64,000 nt of DNA. It comes from Chitinophaga barathri. GTDB lineage: Bacteria; Bacteroidota; Bacteroidia; Chitinophagales; Chitinophagaceae. The stretch lies in contig NZ_RMBX01000005.1 of assembly GCF_003807585.1 (NCBI RefSeq), positions 186,001 to 250,000 of the forward strand. The letters run 5' to 3'. The translations under genes and the position numbers were made by a program. Under the pieces are notes generated by a model, which worked only from the letters and a program-made list of their open reading frames with translations, had not been told where the DNA came from and did no database searches. This document shows, one piece after another, positions 35,238 to 43,286 of this stretch (position 1 is its first letter; every line of letters begins with the position of its first letter).

Positions 35238-38200
35238 TTAAAATGACAAATTCGTTCCGATGATGAATACTCTCGGCACCGGGTAGTTGGAATAATCGAT
35301 CCCCGGCACCAGCGCGCCGCTGCCTCCTTTGCCAATGTAATTGCTCACTTCGGGGTTTCCGCTGTATTTGGTGAACAGGAAGGCGTTCTGCACGCTCGCA
35401 TAGATGCGGGCACTGGAAATGAAGCCTTTTTTCGGAATGGAATACCCGAGCGTGATGTTTTTGATCCAGGCGTAGTCATTTTTTTCCACCGTCAGTGAAC
35501 TTACGTCGCGGTACATCACCCTTCCGCGGCCGGAACCGTTCGTGGTGGGGATACGTCCGTTGCCCGGCTGCGATTCGGAGCGCCAGCGGTCTTTTACCTC
35601 GCGTCTTACGTTAAAAACCCCGTCTATATTACCGTTGTAGTCGTTCGTGGCGTGCAGCCTGTCCGCCCCCATGGAACCTACCACCAGCACCCGCAGGTCA
35701 AATTTGCCGTAGGTGAACATATTGGTGAGGCCCCAGGTGAAGTCAGGGTATGGATTGCCGATGATGTCAAAGTCCTGGCGCGGGGTGATCTGCCCGTCAC
35801 CATTGATGTCCTTGAAACGGATGTTGCCGGGTATGGCGCCGGGGAATGCCGGGCCTTTATCTACCTCGCCCTGGTTCTGGTAAATACCGTCAAACACATA
35901 ACCAAACAGCATGGCCAGCGGTTTGCCCACCATCGTGAAGTTCGTTGGGTTGCCCTCGCTGCTGTTCCCGGAGTAGATCGGGTCGTTGTTGCGGCCGAGC
36001 TTCAGCACTTTGTTGCGGTTAAAGGCGATGTTAAAATTGGTGTTCCAGGCGAACTTCACAGTTTTGATGTTCAGAGAATTGATACCCAGCTCAAGACCTT
36101 TATTTTCAAGGTCGCCGCTGTTTTCTGTCACCGTACCAAAACCCGAAGACTGCGGTATCTCTACCTGCAGCAGCAGATCCTCGGTGTTGCGTTTGTAGAA
36201 ATCGGCGGTAATGTACAGGCGGTCTTTCCACAGACCGATGTCAATACCGATGTTCAGTTCCCTCATTTTTTCCCAGCCAAGATTGGGATTACCGAAGGAA
36301 TTCATCACACGGCCGCCCGCAAGGGCGCCGCCCAGTACGTAGTCGGCCGTGCCGATGTTGCTCATATAAGAATAGTTCCCGATGTTGAAATTGCCGGTGA
36401 AGCCGTACGACGCCCTGATCTTAAGATCGCTGACGGCGGGGATGGCCTGCATAAAATTTTCCTGGGAAATCCGCCAGCCCAGCGCCAGGGACGGGAAAGT
36501 ACCCCAGCGGTTATTCGCGCCGAAGCGGGAAGAACCATCTGTACGGATGGTAGCGGTAACGAGATATTTGTCTTTATACGCATAGTTCACACGGGCGAGG
36601 TAAGACAGCAATACCCACTCAGATTTGTCCGTGCCGCCGGTGAGGGTGGCCGCCGCGTTGAGGGTTTTGATATCGTCGTCCGGGAAGTTCGTACCATTGA
36701 ACAGGGAGGAGTTGTCCTTTTGTTGCTGAATGGTATAACCCAGCAGGCCGGTCAGGTTGTGATCGTTGCGGCTCCAGTTGTAGGTCAGCGTGTTTTCGTT
36801 CAGCCAGTTGAGATTGTCTCCCTTGTAAGAATTGGCGCTGGGAATACTGGGAGGCGCGGTATTCACGCCGCCCAGCGTGGACGGGCGGAAATATTCAGCA
36901 CTGGCATTCTGATAATCTATATTGATCGTGCTTTTGAATTTGAGGTTGGGAATGATCTCATATTCCGCGTAACCATTCATCAGCAGGCGGGTTTCTTTCA
37001 GATTGTTGACGGTCTCGTTCATCAGCATGATCGGGTTCGGCAGGCCGAAGGTGCCGGGGCTTTGGATGTAGGCGTTATAAGAACCGTCCGGATTATACGC
37101 AGGCTCTATCGGGCTGGCGATGCCAAACACCTCATCCCTGCCTTCGCCGCGGATAGCGCCCTTTTTGGTTGAAAAGGTGGGCGCCACATTCACACCGATC
37201 TTGAATTTATCGCTGATATTGGTTTCTATATTGGCGCGTACGGAATAACGTTTGTAACCGGTGTTGATCATCACGCCATCCTGGTTGAAGTACCCGATGG
37301 AAACATATGCGCGTGTTTTTTCACTGCCGCCGCTCACGCTGGCGTTGATCTCCTGCATGGGCGCCACACGGGTCACTTCGTTGAACCAGTTGGTGCCTTC
37401 GCCGATCAGCGAGGGATTGCGGTATTTCTCGGGAATGTCCGACTCTACCGGTTCACGCCCTTGCTCAAAGCGGATCTTGTCCTCCGTCAGTTCTTTCCAG
37501 AACTGTGCGAATTCCTGCCCGTTCATCAGGTCCGGCCGTCCTTTCTGTGGGATCGACTGCCAGCCGGTATTGGCTGACACAGATACCACGGGCTGCCCGG
37601 TAGCGCCCCGTTTGGTGGTGATGAGCACAACGCCGTTCGCGCCACGCGAACCGTAAATGGCGGTGGCGGATGCGTCTTTCAGGATGGCCATGGATTCAAT
37701 ATCCTGTGGATTGATGGCGTTCATCGGGTTGGTTACTTCACTGGAAGAAGTGGCCAGCGGAAAACCATCCACCACATACAGCGGCTGGCTGCCCGCACCC
37801 ACGGCACCAATGCCTCTTACCTGCACCTGCGGCCCGCCGCCGGGAATACCGTTCGAGGTATTTACCTGTATGCCGGCCACCTGTCCGGCAAGCGCCTGGT
37901 CCACACCGGCTACCGGCATGTCCTTGATATTTTTCATGGAAACTATTCCCACCGAACCCGTTACGTCTTTTTTCTGCTGGGTACCATACCCCACTACCAC
38001 TACCTGCGTCAATGTTTTGTTGCTGCTTTCCAGCTGTATGTTCACTACTTTTCTGTCTCCCACCAGCACGGTTTTGGATACAAATCCGATCATGCTGAAA
38101 ACGAGGGAATCTGTCGGAGCGGCCTGTATCGTGTAGCGACCGCTGCCATCTGTAAAAGCGCCCGTGTTTGTTCCTTTAATGCCTACGGTTACGCTGGGCA

Positions 38201-38357
38201 AGGGCGAGCCCGTGGCTGCATCAGTCAGGTGACCGCTGATCGCGGCCTTGTTTTGTGAGTAAACGTGAAATGAAGCGCATAGCAGCATTGACAGGAAAAT
38301 TCCCGCAAGTGCAAAACGCTGGTTTTTACACCGGTGATGGATCGTGGACTTAGACAT
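35238..38357 (-). CDS. SusC/RagA family TonB-linked outer-membrane protein
   Basis: A 1039-aa transporter. The signal peptide ends HVYSQ. A carboxypeptidase-regulatory-like domain (about 35-115, AISGHLTDAATGSPLPSVTV) is followed by the SusC signature VVVGYGTQQKKDVTGSV and the plug (GVDQALAGQVAGIQVNTSNG, SMAILKDASATAIYGSRGAN with GVVLITTKRG). The barrel ends YPVPRVFIIGTNLSF. There is no STN domain, so regulation is not by FecR but probably by the GntR-type protein; its promoter region holds four 10-bp repeats also found next to that regulator gene. It heads the long minus-strand operon. Confidence 0.95.
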   Translation of the reverse strand: MSKSTIHHRCKNQRFALAGIFLSMLLCASFHVYSQNKAAISGHLTDAATGSPLPSVTVGIKGTNTGAFTDGSGRYTIQAAPTDSLVFSMIGFVSKTVLVGDRKVVNIQLESSNKTLTQVVVVGYGTQQKKDVTGSVGIVSMKNIKDMPVAGVDQALAGQVAGIQVNTSNGIPGGGPQVQVRGIGAVGAGSQPLYVVDGFPLATSSSEVTNPMNAINPQDIESMAILKDASATAIYGSRGANGVVLITTKRGATGQPVVSVSANTGWQSIPQKGRPDLMNGQEFAQFWKELTEDKIRFEQGREPVESDIPEKYRNPSLIGEGTNWFNEVTRVAPMQEINASVSGGSEKTRAYVSIGYFNQDGVMINTGYKRYSVRANIETNISDKFKIGVNVAPTFSTKKGAIRGEGRDEVFGIASPIEPAYNPDGSYNAYIQSPGTFGLPNPIMLMNETVNNLKETRLLMNGYAEYEIIPNLKFKSTINIDYQNASAEYFRPSTLGGVNTAPPSIPSANSYKGDNLNWLNENTLTYNWSRNDHNLTGLLGYTIQQQKDNSSLFNGTNFPDDDIKTLNAAATLTGGTDKSEWVLLSYLARVNYAYKDKYLVTATIRTDGSSRFGANNRWGTFPSLALGWRISQENFMQAIPAVSDLKIRASYGFTGNFNIGNYSYMSNIGTADYVLGGALAGGRVMNSFGNPNLGWEKMRELNIGIDIGLWKDRLYITADFYKRNTEDLLLQVEIPQSSGFGTVTENSGDLENKGLELGINSLNIKTVKFAWNTNFNIAFNRNKVLKLGRNNDPIYSGNSSEGNPTNFTMVGKPLAMLFGYVFDGIYQNQGEVDKGPAFPGAIPGNIRFKDINGDGQITPRQDFDIIGNPYPDFTWGLTNMFTYGKFDLRVLVVGSMGADRLHATNDYNGNIDGVFNVRREVKDRWRSESQPGNGRIPTTNGSGRGRVMYRDVSSLTVEKNDYAWIKNITLGYSIPKKGFISSARIYASVQNAFLFTKYSGNPEVSNYIGKGGSGALVPGIDYSNYPVPRVFIIGTNLSF

Positions 38358-38402
38358 AACAATGTGGAATTAGTGTGGCAAAAAGCGAATCTGGTATCAG
38401 AC

Positions 38403-38467
38403 ACAATTTAGACGAATGGTTATACATTCCTGTCCTGTTGCGTCCTGTACCGTCCTGTACTGTCCTG
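38403..38467 (-). promoter_or_regulatory. SusC promoter region with four 10-bp direct repeats
   Basis: GTCCTG occurs at 38432-38437, 38442-38447, 38452-38457 and 38462-38467, exactly 10 bases apart (CAGGAC on the complement, the coding strand of susC). A -7-like TAAATTGT lies at 38403-38410 on the complement, placing the repeats over and upstream of the -33 position. The CAGGACAGT form resembles the CATGACAGT repeats at 39614-39633, so both are probably sites for the same regulator. Confidence 0.65.
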
Positions 38468-38524
38468 CCCGGGCATTGCCTGTGTCTAACGTATCGGGGT
38501 AAACGGAGCGGGTGCGGCGTTCCG

Positions 38525-39556
38525 CTACAGGGAAGGCCGCAGGTTGATATTGAAGGGAACTTCTATCTGCGCGCGCGAATGATCGAGGATGAGCTGCGCG
38601 GCTACCTCGCCCATGGCTTTGAAATCTGTGGAGATGGTGGTGATCCCGTTGAGGATGAGTTTTTTAAGCGGGGTCTCGTTGTAGGATATAACGCCAATGT
38701 CGCTGCCTACCTGCAATCCTTCGGACATGATCTTTTCTATCAGCGCCACCAGGTCGTTTTCCCGTATATTGATATATACATCGCCGCGGCGGATCTCATC
38801 CGTAAGAATGTCCGGCACCAGCTGGAAGGGGAAGGCATAATTCTGGCAGAAGCGTACAAAACCCTCCTGTATCTCTTCAGGGTAATAGGTATTGTCCGGG
38901 TAAATAAGTTTCAGCGCCTGGTATTGTTGCAGGCGGTCTTTGGCCTGCTCCAGCGCGCTGTATATGTCTTCCCGGAAATTTTCATACACCCCGCCATATT
39001 CTCCGGACACGCCTTTCAGCTTTTTGTCCAGCAGGATGAGTTTTTCCTTCGGAATGGTATTGATCACCTCGTCGACATGCTCCCAGCGCTCCCGGAAGTG
39101 CGGGAGGATGACCACATGGGTATAGTCGTTTACTTTCTGCGACAGCAGTTTCTTAAACAGGCTGAAGTCACTGTTGTAAATATAGAAGTCAATATTGGCG
39201 TGCTCTCCCAGCCGGGCGGCAAAGGAATCGTAAATGATCTTTTTATGTTCGCTGAGTTTATTAAATAATAGCAGTATCTTATATGGCTGGCGCGGGTGAG
39301 CGTTTTGCACATAATAGCCTTTGCCGGGCACGGAGCCGAGCACCCCGATGCTTTTGAGATGTTTGTAGGCCTTTTCAGCCGTGTCCCGCGAGATCTCGAA
39401 AACGTAGCTCACCTCGTTGATAGAGGGCAGGATATCGTCCTGTTGCAATTTTCCGTCCGCTATCGTCTGGATAATCGCATTCGCCAGCTGATAATATTTG
39501 GGAGTGGCAGAAAAATCATCGATAAAAAGATACTTAAAAACCGGGTGTTGCTTCAT
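38525..39556 (-). CDS. GntR-family regulator with periplasmic-binding-protein-like sensor domain
   Basis: About 343 aa from the ATG at 39556 (MKQHPVFKYLFI); the frame is open further upstream to 39637 but that part covers the operator repeats. Residues about 10-80 are a GntR winged helix (YQLANAIIQTIADGKLQQDD, LPSINEVSYVFEISRDTAEK, VLGSVPGKGYYVQ). The rest is a LacI/periplasmic-binding-type ligand domain (KILLLFNKLSEHKKIIYDSF ... GLQVGSDIGVISYNETPLKK). Bacteroides fucose and other sugar regulators share this architecture. It lies between the SusC operon and the divergent aldolase/kinase genes and likely controls both. Confidence 0.88.
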   Translation of the reverse strand: MKQHPVFKYLFIDDFSATPKYYQLANAIIQTIADGKLQQDDILPSINEVSYVFEISRDTAEKAYKHLKSIGVLGSVPGKGYYVQNAHPRQPYKILLLFNKLSEHKKIIYDSFAARLGEHANIDFYIYNSDFSLFKKLLSQKVNDYTHVVILPHFRERWEHVDEVINTIPKEKLILLDKKLKGVSGEYGGVYENFREDIYSALEQAKDRLQQYQALKLIYPDNTYYPEEIQEGFVRFCQNYAFPFQLVPDILTDEIRRGDVYINIRENDLVALIEKIMSEGLQVGSDIGVISYNETPLKKLILNGITTISTDFKAMGEVAAQLILDHSRAQIEVPFNINLRPSL

Positions 39557-39578
39557 AAGCTTACATTTTCGCCTGGCG

Positions 39579-39669
39579 GTAAAGTAAGAAAATAATTGTA
39601 AAGTTGCTGAAGGGCATGACAGTGCATGACAGTTCAAAAATACACAAGCTTTACTTTAGCAACATGACA
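39579..39669. promoter_or_regulatory. Divergent promoter with tandem CATGACAGT operator
   Basis: GCATGACAGT occurs twice in direct tandem (39614-39623 and 39624-39633), with a third CATGACA at 39663-39669. Leftward, TACTTTAC (39579-39586, complement) and rightward TACTTTAG (39652-39659) resemble the -7 box with one or two mismatches. The tandem pair covers the -33 zone of both promoters. An inverted repeat AACATGA/TCATGTT at 39661-39667 and 39683-39689 lies just downstream on the aldolase side. Confidence 0.65.
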
Positions 39670-39736
39670 TTCCACGTCACCATCATGTTCCCCGGCAATC
39701 CACGGATATGCCATCAGAAATCTTAAAAGGAATTTT

Positions 39737-41860
39737 ATGTCTTTAGATAGAACTATCCAATTCAGGCATGTTAGTTATTTATGGGATGAAAAACAAGTCG
39801 CCGCAATGGCCGGCGATGAAGTGGCCCTGCTGATCTACCGTTCCAACCTGCTGGGGGCGGACCTCCGGCTCACCAATTACGGTGGCGGGAATACTTCCTG
39901 CAAGGTGCAGGCGAAAGACCCGCTGACCGGCGCTTCCACGGAAGTGATGTGGGTAAAGGGCTCCGGCGGCGATCTCGGCACGTTGAAGAAAAGCGGGCTG
40001 GCGGCTTTGTATGTGGACCGTCTCCGCAGCCTGCAAAGGGTCTACCGCGGTGTGGAGCACGAGGATGAAATGGTGGAACTGTTTAATCACTGCATATTCG
40101 ACCTGAGTTCCAAAGCACCCTCCATTGATACGCCGCTGCATGGTTTTCTTCCCTTTGCACACATCGATCACCTGCATCCCGATGCGGCCATCGCTATTGC
40201 CGCCGCGAAAGACGGGGAAAAGATCACGCAGGAGTTATTCAGCGGCACCATAGGCTGGGTGGACTGGCAGCGCCCGGGCTTCGACCTTGGCCTTAAACTA
40301 AAACAGTGCCTGGACGAAAATCCCGGCATCCGTGGCATCATGCTCGGCTCTCACGGCCTTTTCACCTGGGGCGATACCGCTTACGAAAGTTATATCAATA
40401 CCCTGGAAGTGGTGGAGCGCTGCGCGCAATACCTCGCGGAAAATACAGGGAAAAAAGCCCCGGTGTTCGGCGGCGCGAAGATCACATCCCCTCCACAGGA
40501 AAAAAGACATGCACAGGCCATTGCACTGGCACCGCTGCTGCGCGGGTATTGTTCTTCCCAGGTCCGTATGGTGGGCCATTTTACAGACGATGCGCGTGTG
40601 CTCGAATTTATCAATTCAAAAGATATAGACCGGCTGGCACCGATGGGCACCAGCTGCCCGGATCATTTCCTGCGTACAAAGATCAGCCCGCTGGTGCTGG
40701 AGCTGAAGCCCGACGCGGACCTCAGCGATACAACTAAAATAAAAGCGTTACTGGCGCCGCAGTTTGAAGCGTACCGCGAAATGTATACCGAATATTACAA
40801 AAGCTGCCGCCATCCAGACAGCCCTGCGATGCGTGATGCGAACCCTGTAGTGGTATTGTATCCCGGCATCGGCATGTTCACTTTCGCAAAGGACAAACAA
40901 ACGGCGCGCGTGGCATCTGAATTTTATATCAATGCCATCAACGTGATGAAGGGGGCGGAAGCAGTTTCTGCTTACACTTCCCTGCCAAGACAGGAGGCAT
41001 TTAATATCGAATACTGGCTGCTGGAAGAAGCAAAACTCCAGCGTATGCCCAAACCCAAGGCCCTTAGCGGCCGTGTGGCCCTGGTAACGGGCAGCGCGGG
41101 CGGGATCGGCAAAGCCATTGCCATGAAGTTCGCGGCGGAAGGGGCTGTAGTCGTGATCAACGACAACGATGAAACAAGACTGGCCACCGCCAGGGAAACA
41201 TTTGCAAAAGATTTCGGGAAAGATGTGTTCGCCGCGGAAGTACTGGACGTAACCACCGAATCATCCGTACGATCCGTGTTTAATGCCACCATACTGGCAT
41301 TCGGCGGGGTGGACATCGTGGTGAACTGCGCCGGCCTGTCCATCTCCAAACCGCTGGAAGAACATACGGAAGCCGACTGGAACCTGGTCTACGACGTGCT
41401 GGTAAAAGGCCAGTTCCTCGTCACACGCGAAGGGGCGGGCATTATGCGCAAGCAGGGTTTTGGAGGGGACGTGCTGAACATCGTCAGCAAAAACGCCCTC
41501 GTATCCGGGCCGAACAACGCCGCATATGGCTCGGCCAAGGCGGCGCAGCTGCATCTCAGCCGCCTGAACGCAGCCGAATTAGGGAAAGACCATATCCGGG
41601 TAAATACCGTAAACCCCGATGCAGTGATCTCCGATAGTAAAATATGGGCGGGCGCATGGGCGGAAGGCCGTGCAAAAGCATATGGCGTAAAAGTGGAAGA
41701 GCTGCCCGCATATTATGCGAGCCGCACTTTACTCAACGAGATCATTGTGCCGGAAGATATCGCCAACGCATGTTTTGTATTTGTGGGAGGTTTGCTGAAC
41801 AAGGCTACAGGCAATGTTCTGAACGTTGACGGCGGCGTGGCGATGGCATTTGTACGATAG
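39737..41860 (+). CDS. Bifunctional class II aldolase / short-chain dehydrogenase (RhaD/YuxG-like)
   Basis: A 707-aa cytosolic fusion enzyme. The N-terminal part (to about 400) is a class II aldolase/adducin domain: LTNYGGGNTSCKVQAKDPLT, LHGFLPFAHIDHLHPDA, and the RGIMLGSHGLFTWGDTAYES His site. The C-terminal part (from about 445) is an SDR: VALVTGSAGGIGKAIAMKFA with the TGxxxGxG motif, NCAGLS, and AAYGSAKAA with the Tyr-x3-Lys pair near residue 596. Known relatives split L-rhamnulose-1-phosphate into DHAP and L-lactaldehyde and oxidise or reduce the latter. An upstream AAAAGG and tandem operator precede it; the kinase follows by 17 bases. Confidence 0.92.
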   Translation: MSLDRTIQFRHVSYLWDEKQVAAMAGDEVALLIYRSNLLGADLRLTNYGGGNTSCKVQAKDPLTGASTEVMWVKGSGGDLGTLKKSGLAALYVDRLRSLQRVYRGVEHEDEMVELFNHCIFDLSSKAPSIDTPLHGFLPFAHIDHLHPDAAIAIAAAKDGEKITQELFSGTIGWVDWQRPGFDLGLKLKQCLDENPGIRGIMLGSHGLFTWGDTAYESYINTLEVVERCAQYLAENTGKKAPVFGGAKITSPPQEKRHAQAIALAPLLRGYCSSQVRMVGHFTDDARVLEFINSKDIDRLAPMGTSCPDHFLRTKISPLVLELKPDADLSDTTKIKALLAPQFEAYREMYTEYYKSCRHPDSPAMRDANPVVVLYPGIGMFTFAKDKQTARVASEFYINAINVMKGAEAVSAYTSLPRQEAFNIEYWLLEEAKLQRMPKPKALSGRVALVTGSAGGIGKAIAMKFAAEGAVVVINDNDETRLATARETFAKDFGKDVFAAEVLDVTTESSVRSVFNATILAFGGVDIVVNCAGLSISKPLEEHTEADWNLVYDVLVKGQFLVTREGAGIMRKQGFGGDVLNIVSKNALVSGPNNAAYGSAKAAQLHLSRLNAAELGKDHIRVNTVNPDAVISDSKIWAGAWAEGRAKAYGVKVEELPAYYASRTLLNEIIVPEDIANACFVFVGGLLNKATGNVLNVDGGVAMAFVR

Positions 41861-41877
41861 GCATTAAGATAAATTCC

Positions 41878-43215
41878 ATGGAGAGAATTCCGGTCATAGC
41901 AATTTTTGATATCGGTAAAACGAATAAAAAACTGTTCCTCTTCGATGAGCAATACCGTATTGTATTCGAAGAGAGCGTGCGCCTGGAGGAAACAACGGAC
42001 GAAGACGGCGATGCCTGCGAAGACCTACCCCTCCTGCGCCGCTTTGTGCAGGACACCATGGCTTCGATATTGGAACGGGAGGAATTCCTGGTAAAAGCGG
42101 TGAACTTCTCCGCCTACGGCGCCAGCATGGTCTTTATAGACGAAACCGGCCGGCCGCTGACACCGTTATACAGTTACCTGAAACCTTACCCCGCGTCCCT
42201 GCACAGTTCTTTTTATGATCAAAACGGCGGGGAAGCCGCGTTTTCACTTCAATCCGCCTCCCCCATACTTGGCAGCCTGAATTCAGGCATGCAGCTGTAC
42301 CGGCTGAAATACCAGCAGCCGGCACTATTCCGCAAAACGAAATACGCGCTACACCTGCCGCAATACATCAGTTTCCTGCTGACGGGCACAGCCTGTTCCG
42401 ACATTACCAGCATCGGCTGCCACACCAATCTCTGGGACTTCCGCCGCCAGCAATACCACTCCTGGACGGAGACCGAAGGCGTCCGTGTTAAACTGGCGCC
42501 CCTGCAGCGGTGCGATAAAGTACAACCCGGCACATACCTCGCCGGCACCGGCCTTCATGACAGCTCCGCCGCACTGATCCCCTACCTGGTACAGTTCGGC
42601 GAACCCTTTCTGCTGATCTCCACCGGCACCTGGTGCATCAGCCTCAATCCTTTTAACGACTCACCACTGACGGACGAAGAACTACGGCAGGACTGTCTCT
42701 GTTACCTTTCTTTCCAGGGCAGGCCCGTAAAGGCTTCCCGCCTGTTTGCCGGCCGCGACCATGAACTACAGGTGGCACGCATCGCTGAACATTTCAACAA
42801 AAAAGAAACGGATTTCCACACCATGCCCTTCGACGACGCACTGGTACAAAAGCTGCAATCCCGGTACCCGGATGACGCGTTCTTTTCACAACGGGAGCTC
42901 CCCGCTTTTGAAACCGCGGAAGAAGCCTACCACCAGCTGATGATCGATATTATTGCCCAGCAGCGCCATGCTACCGGGCTTGTACTGCATGGCGATAAAG
43001 TGAAAAATATTTTCGTGGATGGCGGCTTCAGCAAAAACGCGCTTTACATGAACCTGCTCGCCGCCGCGTTCCCTGAAATGACTGTGTTCGCCGCGGATGT
43101 GGCACAGGCTTCAGCCATTGGCGCGGCCATGGTTATTCACGAAGCCTGGAACCGGCATCCGATACCGGGCAACCTGGTTTCGCTAACCGGGTATACCCGT
43201 AAAAGTGTGCATTAG
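41878..43215 (+). CDS. FGGY-family carbohydrate kinase (rhamnulokinase/fuculokinase-like)
   Basis: A 445-aa ATP-dependent sugar kinase. The N-terminus reads VIAIFDIGKTNKKLFLFDEQ, the phosphate-1 motif of the FGGY fold. Later LISTGTWCISLNPFND is the phosphate-2 region, and GDKVKNIFVDGGFSKNALYM with AQASAIGAAMVIHE is the C-terminal adenosine site. It would phosphorylate a ketose such as L-rhamnulose or L-fuculose to feed the aldolase encoded immediately upstream. A dedicated isomerase and permease are not in the window. Rhamnose versus fucose cannot be settled by eye. Confidence 0.9.
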   Translation: MERIPVIAIFDIGKTNKKLFLFDEQYRIVFEESVRLEETTDEDGDACEDLPLLRRFVQDTMASILEREEFLVKAVNFSAYGASMVFIDETGRPLTPLYSYLKPYPASLHSSFYDQNGGEAAFSLQSASPILGSLNSGMQLYRLKYQQPALFRKTKYALHLPQYISFLLTGTACSDITSIGCHTNLWDFRRQQYHSWTETEGVRVKLAPLQRCDKVQPGTYLAGTGLHDSSAALIPYLVQFGEPFLLISTGTWCISLNPFNDSPLTDEELRQDCLCYLSFQGRPVKASRLFAGRDHELQVARIAEHFNKKETDFHTMPFDDALVQKLQSRYPDDAFFSQRELPAFETAEEAYHQLMIDIIAQQRHATGLVLHGDKVKNIFVDGGFSKNALYMNLLAAAFPEMTVFAADVAQASAIGAAMVIHEAWNRHPIPGNLVSLTGYTRKSVH

Positions 43216-43286
43216 CCCGCGTATACCTGCGAAAACCCGGATCACCTTTTGTTGCAAAATCTTCAACCCGGCAAACTTTCACCCCT

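Noticed and set aside
35652..37172. 506-codon open frame antisense to the SusC gene
   Set aside because: Open only because the GC-rich coding strand avoids stop complements; it has no signal, domain or RBS support, and the SusC frame is unambiguous.
43216..43286. Terminator expected between the convergent kinase and ABC-F genes
   Set aside because: No hairpin with a T run could be found in the 71-base gap by eye.
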